The translations under genes and the position numbers were made by a program. Under the pieces are notes generated by a model. It was given only the letters and a program-made list of their open reading frames with translations. It did no database searches and had not been told where the DNA came from. A stretch of 64,000 nt of DNA from Prevotella sp. UBA2756 (GTDB taxonomy: Bacteria; Bacteroidota; Bacteroidia; Bacteroidales; Bacteroidaceae): positions 69,597 to 133,596 of the forward strand of contig DEJE01000014.1 in assembly GCA_002353205.1 (NCBI GenBank), read 5' to 3'. Below, one piece after another: positions 42,253 through 51,237 of this stretch (position 1 is the stretch's first letter; each line of letters opens with the position of its first letter).

Positions 42253-44541
42253 TCACACAATCTGCTGGATTTCCTGCACGCCGTTGACGGCCTTCAGCTC
42301 TTCCATGATAACCTTCACGTCGTCGCGGTCGTGAACGCGCAGCTCTATCAGGCCGTCGAAGATGCTCTCGTCGCAGGTGAAGAGCACCTTGTGGATGTTC
42401 ACGTTCAGCTGTCGCGAGATGACCTGCGTCACCTCGTTCACCAGTCCGATGCGGTCGATACCCCTCAACTTGATGGTTGCCGTGAAGTACAGCTTCTTGT
42501 GCATGTCCCATTTCACGTCGAGGATGCGGTTACCGTAACTCGACTTCAGCTTGTTGGCTACAGGACAGTTGCGCTTATGAATCTCGATGCGGTTCTTCCC
42601 GTCGATGAATCCCAGTGCGTCGTCGCCGGGGATGGAATGGCAGCAGGTGGGGAAGATGAACTGCGTGATGTTGCTCTCGGTGATGTAGACGGGCTTCTTG
42701 CGGTTGAAGTCTTTCGTCACGATGAAGTAGTCCTGGCTCTCGATGAGCGACTGCGCCGCCTTGGCCTTCTCCTTGCCGATGAAGGGCACGTAGCGCCGCC
42801 ATCCCGTCTTGCCTTCCTTGGGCTTGTTCTTGCCCAGCAGTTCGTCGAGGTCTTTCTCTCCGAGGATGATGGTCTTGTCGCCGAGACCTTGGAAAAGCTG
42901 TTCGTGCTTCTTCACCTCGTGGAACTCGCACAGACGGTCGAGCACCGACGAGGTCATCTCCATCGAGTTGCGCTCCAGCCATGCCAGCAACACCTTCTCG
43001 CCTGTCTTCTGCACCTCGCGGGAGTCGCGCCGCAGGATGGCCTGAATCTTGCCCTTGGCCTTCGCCGTCGACACGTAGTTGATCCATGAGGGCTGCACGT
43101 GTTGCGAGTTGCTGGTCAGTATCTCCACCTGGTCGCCGCTCTGCAGCTTGTGGCTCAGCGGCACCAGCTTGTGGTTCACCTTCGCTCCGATGCAGTGGCT
43201 GCCGAGGAAGGTGTGTATCTGGAATGCGAAGTCGAGCGCCGTGCAGCCTGCCGGCATGGTCATGATCTCGCCTTTCGGCGTGAAGACGAATATCTCGGAT
43301 GCGAAGAGGTTCAGCTTGATGGCGTCGAGGAAGTCCATGGCGTCGGGCTGGGGGTCGTCGAGAATCTCTTTGATGGTGCGCAGCCAGTTGTTCAGTTCGC
43401 CCTCGTCCTCGCTGTATTCGCCTTTCACTTCGTCGCCGTCCTTGTATTTCCAGTGGGCGGCAAAGCCCTGTTCTGCAATCTCGTTCATGCGGTTCGAGCG
43501 GATCTGCACCTCTATCCACCGTCCCTGTTTCGACATCAGCGTGACGTGGAGCGCTTGGTAGCCGTTGGCCTTCGGATGGCTCAGCCAGTCGCGCAGCCGG
43601 TCGGGGTGACTCTTGTAGATCTTGCTGATGGCGACATAGATGCGGAAGCACTCGTCGATCTCCTCGCTTCGCACCTTCGGTTTGAAGATGATGCGCACGG
43701 CCAGGATATCGTAGATCTCGTTGAAGGTGATGTGCTTGTTCTGCATCTTGTTCCAAATGGAATAAGGACTCTTCACACGTGCCTTAATTTCGTAGTCGAC
43801 GCCCATCTTGTCGAGTGTCTCACGGATGGGTTCTGTAAACTTGGAGAAGAGTTCGTCGCGCTGTTCTTGTGTTATCTTCAGCTTGTTGGTGATGGCGGCA
43901 TATTCCTCGGGATGCTCGAAGCGGAAGCTGAGATCCTCCAGTTCGGTCTTGATTTTGTTCAGTCCCAGTCGGTTGGCCAGCGGAGCGTAGATGTAGAGCG
44001 TCTCGCCTGCAATCTTGTACTGCTTGTTGGCAGGCTGGCTCTCGAGTGTTCGCATGTTGTGCAGACGGTCGGCAATCTTGATGAGGATGACGCGTATGTC
44101 GTCGCTCATGGTGAGCAGCAGTTTCTTGAAGTTCTCAGCCTGCGCCGAAGCCTTGTCGCCGAAGATGCCTCCCGATATCTTTGTCAGTCCGTCTACGATC
44201 TGCGCTATCTTCGGTCCGAAGATGTTCTCGATGTCTTCCACCGTGTAGTCGGTGTCTTCCACCACGTCGTGGAGCAGTGCCGAACAGATGCTTGTGGAGC
44301 CGAGACCGATTTCCGAACACGCTATCTGAGCCACGGCAATGGGGTGCATGATGTAGGGTTCGCCCGAGAGTCGCTTCACCCCCTTGTGTGCCTGACGTGC
44401 AAAGTTGAAAGCCTTTGTGATGATGTCCACCTTCTTGCGGTGGCGCGTAGCCAGATAGCTGTCCAGCAGATGCTGGAAAGCGTCGTCTACCAACCTGTCT
44501 TCCGTGTTCTCTTTCAGAATGTCTTTTCTCTGCTCGTCCAT
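42253..44541 (-). CDS. Bifunctional (p)ppGpp synthetase/hydrolase RelA/SpoT
   Basis: The protein has 762 residues from the ATG at 44539-44541. The N-terminal HD hydrolase domain keeps LLHDVVEDTDYTVEDIE (about 85-101). The synthetase domain has YQALHVTLM and RWIEVQIRSNRMNEIAE. TGS (VFTPKGEIMTMPAG) and C-terminal ACT domains follow. Both active sites look intact, so it is the dual enzyme common in Bacteroidota. It is the last gene of the conserved parA-parB-DUF5683-transglycosylase-relA/spoT cluster. Confidence 0.95.
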   Translation of the reverse strand: MDEQRKDILKENTEDRLVDDAFQHLLDSYLATRHRKKVDIITKAFNFARQAHKGVKRLSGEPYIMHPIAVAQIACSEIGLGSTSICSALLHDVVEDTDYTVEDIENIFGPKIAQIVDGLTKISGGIFGDKASAQAENFKKLLLTMSDDIRVILIKIADRLHNMRTLESQPANKQYKIAGETLYIYAPLANRLGLNKIKTELEDLSFRFEHPEEYAAITNKLKITQEQRDELFSKFTEPIRETLDKMGVDYEIKARVKSPYSIWNKMQNKHITFNEIYDILAVRIIFKPKVRSEEIDECFRIYVAISKIYKSHPDRLRDWLSHPKANGYQALHVTLMSKQGRWIEVQIRSNRMNEIAEQGFAAHWKYKDGDEVKGEYSEDEGELNNWLRTIKEILDDPQPDAMDFLDAIKLNLFASEIFVFTPKGEIMTMPAGCTALDFAFQIHTFLGSHCIGAKVNHKLVPLSHKLQSGDQVEILTSNSQHVQPSWINYVSTAKAKGKIQAILRRDSREVQKTGEKVLLAWLERNSMEMTSSVLDRLCEFHEVKKHEQLFQGLGDKTIILGEKDLDELLGKNKPKEGKTGWRRYVPFIGKEKAKAAQSLIESQDYFIVTKDFNRKKPVYITESNITQFIFPTCCHSIPGDDALGFIDGKNRIEIHKRNCPVANKLKSSYGNRILDVKWDMHKKLYFTATIKLRGIDRIGLVNEVTQVISRQLNVNIHKVLFTCDESIFDGLIELRVHDRDDVKVIMEELKAVNGVQEIQQIV

Positions 44542-44620
44542 AATCGCTTCTTTAATACCATATATATATAGCGTGTGTGCAGGCAATGACTGTCGTGCGG
44601 AACACTTTCCCCGGCGTTTC

Positions 44621-46066
44621 CTACTTCACGCGGAGGGCTTTGCCGGCCCTGATGTTGTCGCCCTTGATGCCGTTCAGCTTGCGCAGCTTGTCTACGGTGG
44701 TGCCATGTTTGCGTGCCAGCTGTGTGAGCGTCTGCCCGTTCTGCACGGTGACGCTTTGTGTGCGCTCAGCCCTTCTCCGTCCGCGCTTGCTGCCGCGCTC
44801 TTTCCTGGCGACCTGCTTGCCGTAGCGTGCATTCTTGCCGTGGCTCCGGCGCGAAGTCTCGGCATACTGCTTCCGTCCGTGACGCGAGTTCTGGCTGTAA
44901 CCATGTCGCGAGTTCTGCGCGTAGTTGTTGCGTGGGGCAGCCTGGGGTGCAGCGGGAGCGTCGGCCACCTCCACCTCCGAGCGCTTCGTGAGCAGTCGGC
45001 TGGCATCGTAGGCATAGACGGAGTCTTCGTTGTCGATGAATGCGGAGATGTACATTTGTGGCATGCGGATGGCCGACGGCTTGGTGTAGCCGTTCACCAG
45101 GTCGCGACGATATTGTGGGTTCAGCGTGCGCAGTTCTTCGATGCTGATGCCTGTCACACTGGCAATCTGCTTGAAGTGGACGTCGCGGTTCACCATGATG
45201 GTGTCCGACTTCACCGGCAGATCCGACCGCATCGGGCAGATGTTGTGGTCGCAGTAGTACGTCATCACGTAGTTGGCAGCGATGAAGGCAGGCACGTAGC
45301 CCTGCGTCTCGCGCGGCAGGTAGCGGTATATCTGCCAGTAGTCGGTGGCGCCGTTGGCTCGGTGCATGGCTTTGTTGATGGTGGCCGGGCCGCAGTTGTA
45401 GGCGGCGATCACCAGGTTCCAGTCGCCGAAGATTTTATAGAGGTCGCGCAGATACTGTGCTGCGGCATACGACGACTTGATGGGGTCGCGACGCTCGTCG
45501 ACGAGCGAGTTCACTTCCAGCCCGTAGTTCTTGCCCGTCTGCACCATGAACTGCCACAGTCCTGACGCTCCGGCGTGTGAAGTGACCGACGGATGGAGCG
45601 CCGACTCGATGACGGGCAGGTATTTCAGCTCCAGCGGCAGTCCGTAGGCTTCGAGGGCTTCCTCGAAGATGGGCATGTAGAAGTTTGATGCACCGAGCAT
45701 GTAGCTCACCGAGCGGCGCAGCTTGTTGGTATAGCGGTCGATGAACTTGCGCACCACGTCGTTGTAGGGCAGTTCCATGCGCGACGGGATGCGGCGCAGG
45801 CGCTCCACGTAGACCTCGCGGGGGAACTCCGGGTTCACGTCGCGGTAGTTGCAGTCCTCCTCGCGCAGGTAGGTCTGCGAGTTATACAGGTTCAGCAGAC
45901 TGTCGGCTTCGAGCAACATGCCTTCGGGAACATCGATGATGTCCTCGGTGCCGTCTTCGGTGATGACGGTTATCTCGTCTTGCGGGTTCTGTGCCAGCGC
46001 GCGGTTGGCGCCGACGGTAAGCAGAGCGCTCAGGATGAGCAGGTGTATTTTCTTCATTGTCGTCAT
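44621..46066 (-). CDS. MltD-like lytic transglycosylase with LysM
   Basis: The protein has 481 residues with a signal peptide ending ALAQ. The SLT domain (about 130-280) carries the catalytic Glu in PVIESALHPSV and the motifs AGASGLWQFM and AYNCGPATINKA. A His/Arg/Ser-rich low-complexity linker (about 375-430) leads to one C-terminal LysM domain (VQNGQTLTQLARKHGT, KALRVK). MltD-type enzymes cut peptidoglycan glycan strands. It is encoded 10 bp after the DUF5683 gene. Confidence 0.93.
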   Translation of the reverse strand: MTTMKKIHLLILSALLTVGANRALAQNPQDEITVITEDGTEDIIDVPEGMLLEADSLLNLYNSQTYLREEDCNYRDVNPEFPREVYVERLRRIPSRMELPYNDVVRKFIDRYTNKLRRSVSYMLGASNFYMPIFEEALEAYGLPLELKYLPVIESALHPSVTSHAGASGLWQFMVQTGKNYGLEVNSLVDERRDPIKSSYAAAQYLRDLYKIFGDWNLVIAAYNCGPATINKAMHRANGATDYWQIYRYLPRETQGYVPAFIAANYVMTYYCDHNICPMRSDLPVKSDTIMVNRDVHFKQIASVTGISIEELRTLNPQYRRDLVNGYTKPSAIRMPQMYISAFIDNEDSVYAYDASRLLTKRSEVEVADAPAAPQAAPRNNYAQNSRHGYSQNSRHGRKQYAETSRRSHGKNARYGKQVARKERGSKRGRRRAERTQSVTVQNGQTLTQLARKHGTTVDKLRKLNGIKGDNIRAGKALRVK

Positions 46067-46076
46067 TTGTTTACTG

Positions 46077-46886
46077 TTAGAATCTCAGTGCGCATTGCAG
46101 GCCGACGGCCGACGAATGCAGCAGGTTGTTCGAGCGGCTGCCGTTGTTGATCACGGCCGGTGCCACCCGTAGGCTCAGGTCGTCGCTGATGTCGAATTCC
46201 GAGAGCGAGGCGTCCACGTAGGCATCGATGACCGAGATGGCATAGACGCCGATGAGTACGAACAGGCTGAGGTCGCGGTATCGGCGGTAGTAGTCCTTGC
46301 GTTTCCTGAACACTTCCTCGTACGTCTTTATGTTCTTGTCGGTGATGGTCTGTCCCAGGTGCAGGAACTGGTCATAGCTGTGCGTTTCGGGGTTGCCGTC
46401 GGTGATGTCGATGTAGCCTTGGCTGTAGTCCTTGTACATCATGTTGTTCCAGCGCAGGGCATAGATGCAGCCCATGAAGCCGCCGTAGATGATGGGGAGC
46501 TTCCAGAACTTGCGGTTGTAGATTTGTCCGGCACCGGGGATGACGATGGCCAGCCACATGGCGCGCTTGGCGTTGGGGCGCCATGTGCCCCAGTCGCGGC
46601 GCGGCTTCTCCATGGTGAAGGTGTCGACCAGCAGAGGCGTGTCCTCATCGAAGCTGATCCATTCGGCCGAGTCTGCCGCTATGCTGTCCTCCACGACGGG
46701 AGCAATGGTGTCGGTGAGCAGCTCTTCCGTCGGCCAGCCGTCGGAAGCGAGAGCCGTCAGCCCGTCGTCGGCCGTGATAGCCGTCGGCTCATCGTCGGCG
46801 GTTGCCGTGCCGTCGGGCCTCTCTTCGGCCGACACGTTCCACGTGCAGGCAAGCAGCGCTATGATGATTGCAAGAATCCTGTTCAC
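46077..46886 (-). CDS. DUF5683 membrane protein
   Basis: The protein has 269 residues. A signal peptide (MNRILAIIIALLACTWNVSA) and a Thr/Asp/Glu-rich stretch (to about 105) are followed by the DUF5683 domain with PGAGQIYNRKFWKLPIIYGG (about 128-147) and further hydrophobic segments, including LFVLIGVYAISVIDAYVDA. It lies 10-11 bp from both neighbours, parB and the lytic transglycosylase gene, an order conserved in Bacteroidota. The function is not established; an envelope role fits its location. Confidence 0.88.
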   Translation of the reverse strand: MNRILAIIIALLACTWNVSAEERPDGTATADDEPTAITADDGLTALASDGWPTEELLTDTIAPVVEDSIAADSAEWISFDEDTPLLVDTFTMEKPRRDWGTWRPNAKRAMWLAIVIPGAGQIYNRKFWKLPIIYGGFMGCIYALRWNNMMYKDYSQGYIDITDGNPETHSYDQFLHLGQTITDKNIKTYEEVFRKRKDYYRRYRDLSLFVLIGVYAISVIDAYVDASLSEFDISDDLSLRVAPAVINNGSRSNNLLHSSAVGLQCALRF

Positions 46887-46896
46887 GCCGTGTGCC

Positions 46897-47793
46897 TTAT
46901 TGGTTGTGCTTCAACATGTCCAGACCGTCCAGGATGCGCTTCAGGTCGGCCTCGTCCTTGAAGGGGATGCTGATCTTACCGTTGCCCTTGGCCGAGCAGC
47001 TCATCTCCACGCGTGTCTGCAGCACGTCGCTCAGTCGTGTGCGCAGGGCATCGATATGTTCGGGCAGCTGCGACTTGCCGGCAATCTTCTTCCGTCCCAC
47101 CAGCACGTCCTCGCCGTTCTTCAGCTGTTTCACTACCTCTTCCACCTTGCGCACGGAATAGGCATTCTTCTGTATCTCCTTGAACAGCGTGATCTGCTGC
47201 GCCGGACTGTCGAGCGAGAGCAGCGCACGCGCGTGTCCCATATCGATTTCTTTGTTCTGAAGGGCCATCTGCACCTGTGCGGGTAACTTCAGCAGTCGCA
47301 GGTAGTTGGTCACTGCCGTGCGGCTCTTGCCCACGCGTTCGGCCACGCGTTCCTGCGTCATGCTGGTTGTCTCCATCAGATGTTGGTAGGCCAGTGCTAT
47401 CTCGATGGCGTTGAGGTCCTCGCGCTGGATGTTCTCCACGAGGGCCATCTCCATCACCTCCTCGTCGTTGATGGTGCGTATGTAGGCGGGCAGCGATGTC
47501 AGACCGGCCATCATCGATGCGCGCCAGCGGCGCTCGCCGGCGATGATCTGGAAACGATGCTCGCCCGTCTGCCGCAGCGTGATGGGCACCACGATGCCTA
47601 TCTCGCGGATGCTCTGTGCCAGTTCCTGCAGGGCGGCCTCGTCGAATTCGCGCCGCGGCTGGTTGGGATTGGCTTCTATCTGGTCGATGGGGATCTCGTT
47701 GATGGTCGACGACCCCTGCGTCTTAACGTCCTCGGTAGAGATGAGCGCGTCGAGTCCTCTGCCCAGTGCACTATATTTCTTCTTTACTGCCAT
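46897..47793 (-). CDS. parB: ParB-type chromosome partition protein
   Basis: The protein has 298 residues. The N-terminal CTP-binding domain has NPNQPRREFDE, the GERRWRAS box and ENIQREDLNAIE. A helix-turn-helix follows in TQERVAERVGKSRTAVTNYL (about 143-162), then a C-terminal dimerisation region. ParB loads at parS sites and spreads to organise origins. It lies 8 bp after parA. I did not find a convincing parS nearby. Confidence 0.95.
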   Translation of the reverse strand: MAVKKKYSALGRGLDALISTEDVKTQGSSTINEIPIDQIEANPNQPRREFDEAALQELAQSIREIGIVVPITLRQTGEHRFQIIAGERRWRASMMAGLTSLPAYIRTINDEEVMEMALVENIQREDLNAIEIALAYQHLMETTSMTQERVAERVGKSRTAVTNYLRLLKLPAQVQMALQNKEIDMGHARALLSLDSPAQQITLFKEIQKNAYSVRKVEEVVKQLKNGEDVLVGRKKIAGKSQLPEHIDALRTRLSDVLQTRVEMSCSAKGNGKISIPFKDEADLKRILDGLDMLKHNQ

Positions 47794-47801
47794 GATTCTG
47801 T

Positions 47802-48566
47802 TCAGTTGTTCTTTTTGATAATCTCCTTCGCCAGCGACAGGTGGTTCTTCGCTCCTGTGGAGTCGGCGTCGTAGAGGATGACGGGCAGGCCGTGGCTCGG
47901 GCTTTCCGACAGCTTCACGTTGCGCTGGATGACGGTCTTGAAGACCAGTTCCTGGAAGTGGCGCTTCACCTCGTCGTAGATTTGGTTGGCCAGTCGCAGG
48001 CGCGAGTCGTACATCGTCAGCAGGAAACCTTCAATCTCGAGCTTCGGGTTCAGGCGGCTCTTGATGATCTTGATGGTGTTGAGCAGTTTGCTGATGCCCT
48101 CGAGCGCGAAGTATTCGCACTGCACGGGGATGATGACCGAGTCGGCAGCCGTCAGCGCGTTGACGGTGATCAGTCCGAGCGAGGGTGAACAGTCAATCAG
48201 TATATAGTCGTATTCTTTCTTTATCGGCTCAAGCAGGTTCTTCAGCACCTGCTCGCGGTTGTCCATCTCCAGCATTTCTATCTCGGCACCCACCAGGTTG
48301 ACGTGGCTTGGGATGATGTCGAGGCCTTCGATGTCGGTGGTGTACATCGCGTCGCGGATGTCGGCGTGGTCGATGATACATTCATAGATGGAGCAGTCGA
48401 TGGTGCTGATGTCTACGCCCAGACCACTCGAGGCGTTGGCCTGCGGGTCGGCATCGATGACGAGCACCGTCTTCTCCAACGTGGCCAGCGAGGCAGCCAG
48501 ATTGATGGTTGTCGTGGTCTTTCCCACGCCACCTTTCTGGTTGGCCAAAGCTATTATTTTTCCCAT
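47802..48566 (-). CDS. parA: ParA-type chromosome partition ATPase
   Basis: The protein has 254 residues. The deviant Walker A KGGVGKTTTTINLAASLA is at about 10-27, switch-like IDADPQANASSGLG at about 38-51, and DCSPSLGLITVNALTAAD at about 125-142. ParA binds DNA non-specifically and positions ParB complexes. It is the first gene of the cluster, with a promoter at 48643-48650 and divergent from surE. Confidence 0.95.
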   Translation of the reverse strand: MGKIIALANQKGGVGKTTTTINLAASLATLEKTVLVIDADPQANASSGLGVDISTIDCSIYECIIDHADIRDAMYTTDIEGLDIIPSHVNLVGAEIEMLEMDNREQVLKNLLEPIKKEYDYILIDCSPSLGLITVNALTAADSVIIPVQCEYFALEGISKLLNTIKIIKSRLNPKLEIEGFLLTMYDSRLRLANQIYDEVKRHFQELVFKTVIQRNVKLSESPSHGLPVILYDADSTGAKNHLSLAKEIIKKNN

Positions 48567-48642
48567 AAAAGTGTTCTTTTTTCTACTCTTGTATAGCCTT
48601 CCCGGGCATCATATCGGCCTGGGTTGAGCATGAAATTGACTG

Positions 48643-48650
48643 CAAAGTTA
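48643..48650 (-). promoter_or_regulatory. -7 box of the parA operon
   Basis: On the minus strand this reads TAACTTTG followed by CA, about 77 bp before parA. Confidence 0.6.
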
Positions 48651-48692
48651 CATATTTTATGCGAGAAACATTCTATTTCCAACCATTTTTAG

Positions 48693-48700
48693 TAAATTTG
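48693..48700 (+). promoter_or_regulatory. -7 box of surE-lpxB
   Basis: TAAATTTG followed by CA lies 22 bp before the surE ATG at 48722. Confidence 0.6.
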
Positions 48701-48721
48701 CAGCCAAATTACGCATATTTT

Positions 48722-49492
48722 ATGAAAAATAACAGACCTTTGATTCTCATCGCCAACGACGACGGCTACCAAGCTCGCGGCATCAATATCCTCATCGACA
48801 TGGTGCGCGACCTCGGCGACCTGCTCGTCTGTGCTCCCGAAGGGCCGCGCTCAGGGTTCTCGTGCGCCTTCACTGCCGCCGATCCCCTCACGCTCACCCT
48901 GCGTCACGAGGAGCCGGGCCTGCAGGTTTGGTCGTCGAACGGCACGCCCGTCGACTGCGTGAAGCTGGCGCTCAACCAGTTCTGCACCGAGCGGCAGCCC
49001 GACCTCGTCATCGGAGGCATCAACCACGGCGATAATGGATCGGTCAACACCCACTACTCGGGCACCATGGGCGTCACCCTTGAGGGCTGCATGAAATACA
49101 TTCCCTCGGTGGCCTTCTCCGTGAGCGACCACCGCGCCGACGCCGAGATAGAGCCTTGCCGCCCACTGGTGCGTGCCATCACGCAGCGCCTGCTCCGCGA
49201 CGGACTGCCCAAAGGAGTGTGCCTGAACGTCAACTTCCCGCTCTGTATGCCGTGGAAGGGCGTGCGTGTGTGCCGCATGGCCTACGGTACGTGGGGCAAC
49301 GAGTGTGTCAAGCAGCACCATCCGCGTGGCTACGACTATTTCTGGATGGTGGGCGAATACACCAACGACGAGCCGGAGGCTGACGACACCGACAACTGGG
49401 CGCTCACCCACGGTTATGTGGCCATCACGCCCACGCGAATCGACGTCACCGACTACGCCATGCTCGAAGAGATGAAATCGTGGAACCTTTAG
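48722..49492 (+). CDS. surE: 5'/3'-nucleotidase SurE
   Basis: The protein has 256 residues from the ATG at 48722; the longer in-frame start at 48659 lies upstream of the promoter. The metal site is visible as ILIANDDGYQARG (Asp-Asp) with SSNGTPVDCVKLAL and IGGINHGDNGS. SurE dephosphorylates nucleoside monophosphates. It is followed 16 bp later by lpxB, an arrangement seen in other Bacteroidota. Confidence 0.95.
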   Translation: MKNNRPLILIANDDGYQARGINILIDMVRDLGDLLVCAPEGPRSGFSCAFTAADPLTLTLRHEEPGLQVWSSNGTPVDCVKLALNQFCTERQPDLVIGGINHGDNGSVNTHYSGTMGVTLEGCMKYIPSVAFSVSDHRADAEIEPCRPLVRAITQRLLRDGLPKGVCLNVNFPLCMPWKGVRVCRMAYGTWGNECVKQHHPRGYDYFWMVGEYTNDEPEADDTDNWALTHGYVAITPTRIDVTDYAMLEEMKSWNL

Positions 49493-49508
49493 GCTGAACA
49501 TTCAGAAC

Positions 49509-50681
49509 ATGAAATACTACCTCATCGTTGGCGAAGCCAGTGGAGACCTGCACGCATCTCAGTTGATGCGAGCTTTGAAAAATCATGACAAAACGGCCTC
49601 TTTTCGTTTCTTCGGCGGCGACCTTATGGCGGCCGAAGGAGGCACCCTTGTCAGGCACTACCGTCAGTTGGCCTACATGGGATTCATCCCCGTGCTGCTC
49701 CACCTGCCCACCATCTTCCGCAACATGGCTTTCTGCAAGGACGATATACGTCAGTGGCAGCCGGATGTCGTGATTTTAGTGGACTATCCAGGTTTCAATC
49801 TGAACATTGCCAAGTATGTGCATGCGAAGACCCATATCCCCGTCTATTACTACATCGCGCCGAAGATATGGGCATGGAAGGAGTACCGCATCAAGAACAT
49901 CCGGCGCGATGTGGACGAGCTCTTCTCTATCCTTCCGTTTGAGATTGAATTTTTTGAACAAAAACATCACTATCCCATCCACTACGTAGGCAACCCGACA
50001 GCCGACGAAGTGCGACAATACCTTGCCGCTCATCCGCTCTCACAACAGCATGCCGACGGCTGCAGTCTGCCCCCAAAAGGCGAAGGAAAGCCTGTCATCG
50101 CACTGCTCGCAGGGTCGCGCCGACAGGAGATCAGCGACAACCTGCCCGCAATGATCGAGGCCACGCGCCACCTCACCGACCGCTACCGGCTGGTCCTCGC
50201 CGGCGCACCCTCGATAGAAGAGGACTATTACAGGTCGTTCATCGGGTCGGCCGACGTGCAACTGGTTCAGAACCAGACCTATCCGTTGCTGGCACGCGCC
50301 CATGCCGCCATCGTCACCAGCGGCACGGCAACGCTCGAGACGGCCCTTTTCGGCGTGCCGCAGGTGGTTTGCTACCGCACTGCCCTCCCCCGGTTCATCG
50401 GCTTCATGCGCAAGAAGGTGCTCAAGGTGCCCTTCGTGTCGCTCGTCAACCTCATTGCCGACCGCGAAGTGGTGCGCGAACTGGTGGCCGACACGTTCTC
50501 GGTCGACAACATACGCGCCGAACTGCACCGCATCCTCGAAGGTCCCGACCGGCAGCAGATGCTTGCTGGCTACGACGACATACGGCAACGGCTGGGCGAT
50601 GCCGAAACCTCCGACAACGCCGCACGCCTGATGTGCAGCCTGCTCACCGATGAGCATCGCTCCACCCGACAAAACGGTTGA
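49509..50681 (+). CDS. lpxB: Lipid-A-disaccharide synthase
   Basis: The protein has 390 residues. The start MKYYLIVGEASGDLHASQLM carries the family GEASGDLH motif; DVVILVDYPGFNLNIAKY, KIWAWKEYRIKNI and ATLETALFGVPQVVCYRT are other landmarks. It joins UDP-2,3-diacylglucosamine and lipid X to form the lipid A disaccharide at the inner membrane. It ends 92 bp before the convergent MerR gene, with no clear terminator hairpin between them. Confidence 0.95.
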   Translation: MKYYLIVGEASGDLHASQLMRALKNHDKTASFRFFGGDLMAAEGGTLVRHYRQLAYMGFIPVLLHLPTIFRNMAFCKDDIRQWQPDVVILVDYPGFNLNIAKYVHAKTHIPVYYYIAPKIWAWKEYRIKNIRRDVDELFSILPFEIEFFEQKHHYPIHYVGNPTADEVRQYLAAHPLSQQHADGCSLPPKGEGKPVIALLAGSRRQEISDNLPAMIEATRHLTDRYRLVLAGAPSIEEDYYRSFIGSADVQLVQNQTYPLLARAHAAIVTSGTATLETALFGVPQVVCYRTALPRFIGFMRKKVLKVPFVSLVNLIADREVVRELVADTFSVDNIRAELHRILEGPDRQQMLAGYDDIRQRLGDAETSDNAARLMCSLLTDEHRSTRQNG

Positions 50682-50773
50682 TCCTCCTTTCGTTTCGTTT
50701 TTGAAAAAACGTGGCGCGTTGGTTCATAACTCACACCACCGCACCTCCGTACCTCGTACCTCGCACGACAAGT

Positions 50774-51121
50774 CTACGTCAGGTAGTCGAGCTGCTTCTT
50801 CAGCTCCTTCAGCTCGTCGCGCACCTTGATGAGCCCCTCCATCACGCGGGCGTTCTTGTCGACACCTTCCTTGTTCTCGCGCAGCATCTTCTTTGCTGCG
50901 GCCAACTTGAAGCCGCGCACCTTCACCAAGTTGTACACCGCGCGAATATTCTCAATGTCTTTTTCAGTATACTGGCGCACGTTGTTGCCCGTGGTCTTCG
51001 GCTTGATGAGGGGGATTTCCTTCTCCCAGAAACGCAGGTTGCTCTCCGAGACGCCCACCATCTCGGCCACCTCCTTGATGGAGTAGTACAGTTTGAGGTT
51101 CTTATCGGTGTTCAGTGCCAT
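50774..51121 (-). CDS. MerR-family transcriptional regulator
   Basis: The protein has 115 residues from the ATG at 51119-51121; the much longer open frame upstream runs into another gene's antisense. The winged helix begins LYYSIKEVAEMVGVSESNLR with FWEKEIPLIKPKT. A coiled coil (about 75-112, rich in Lys/Glu) forms the dimer interface. No effector domain or metal-binding cysteines are present. Short MerR proteins of this kind are common in Bacteroidota. Its targets are unknown. Confidence 0.9.
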   Translation of the reverse strand: MALNTDKNLKLYYSIKEVAEMVGVSESNLRFWEKEIPLIKPKTTGNNVRQYTEKDIENIRAVYNLVKVRGFKLAAAKKMLRENKEGVDKNARVMEGLIKVRDELKELKKQLDYLT

Positions 51122-51145
51122 AACGTTTGATTTATCTTTCGCCTG

Positions 51146-51153
51146 CAAATTTA
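51146..51153 (-). promoter_or_regulatory. -7 box of the MerR gene
   Basis: On the minus strand this reads TAAATTTG followed by CA, 25 bp upstream of the start. Confidence 0.55.
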
Positions 51154-51237
51154 AATATTTTCTCCGACATGTACGAACATTTTGGTGAAATGTTTTACGT
51201 GTCTGCATCTTTTTTTTGCGAGCTTTTTCGCCGTGTG

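Noticed and set aside
43099..44571. 490-codon frame antisense to relA/spoT
   Set aside because: Shadow frame; all synthetase and hydrolase motifs are on the minus strand.
46836..46846. GTTCCACGTGC as a possible parS site near parAB
   Set aside because: Only part of a 14-16-bp palindrome is present and it lies within the DUF5683 coding frame; no second copy was noticed.
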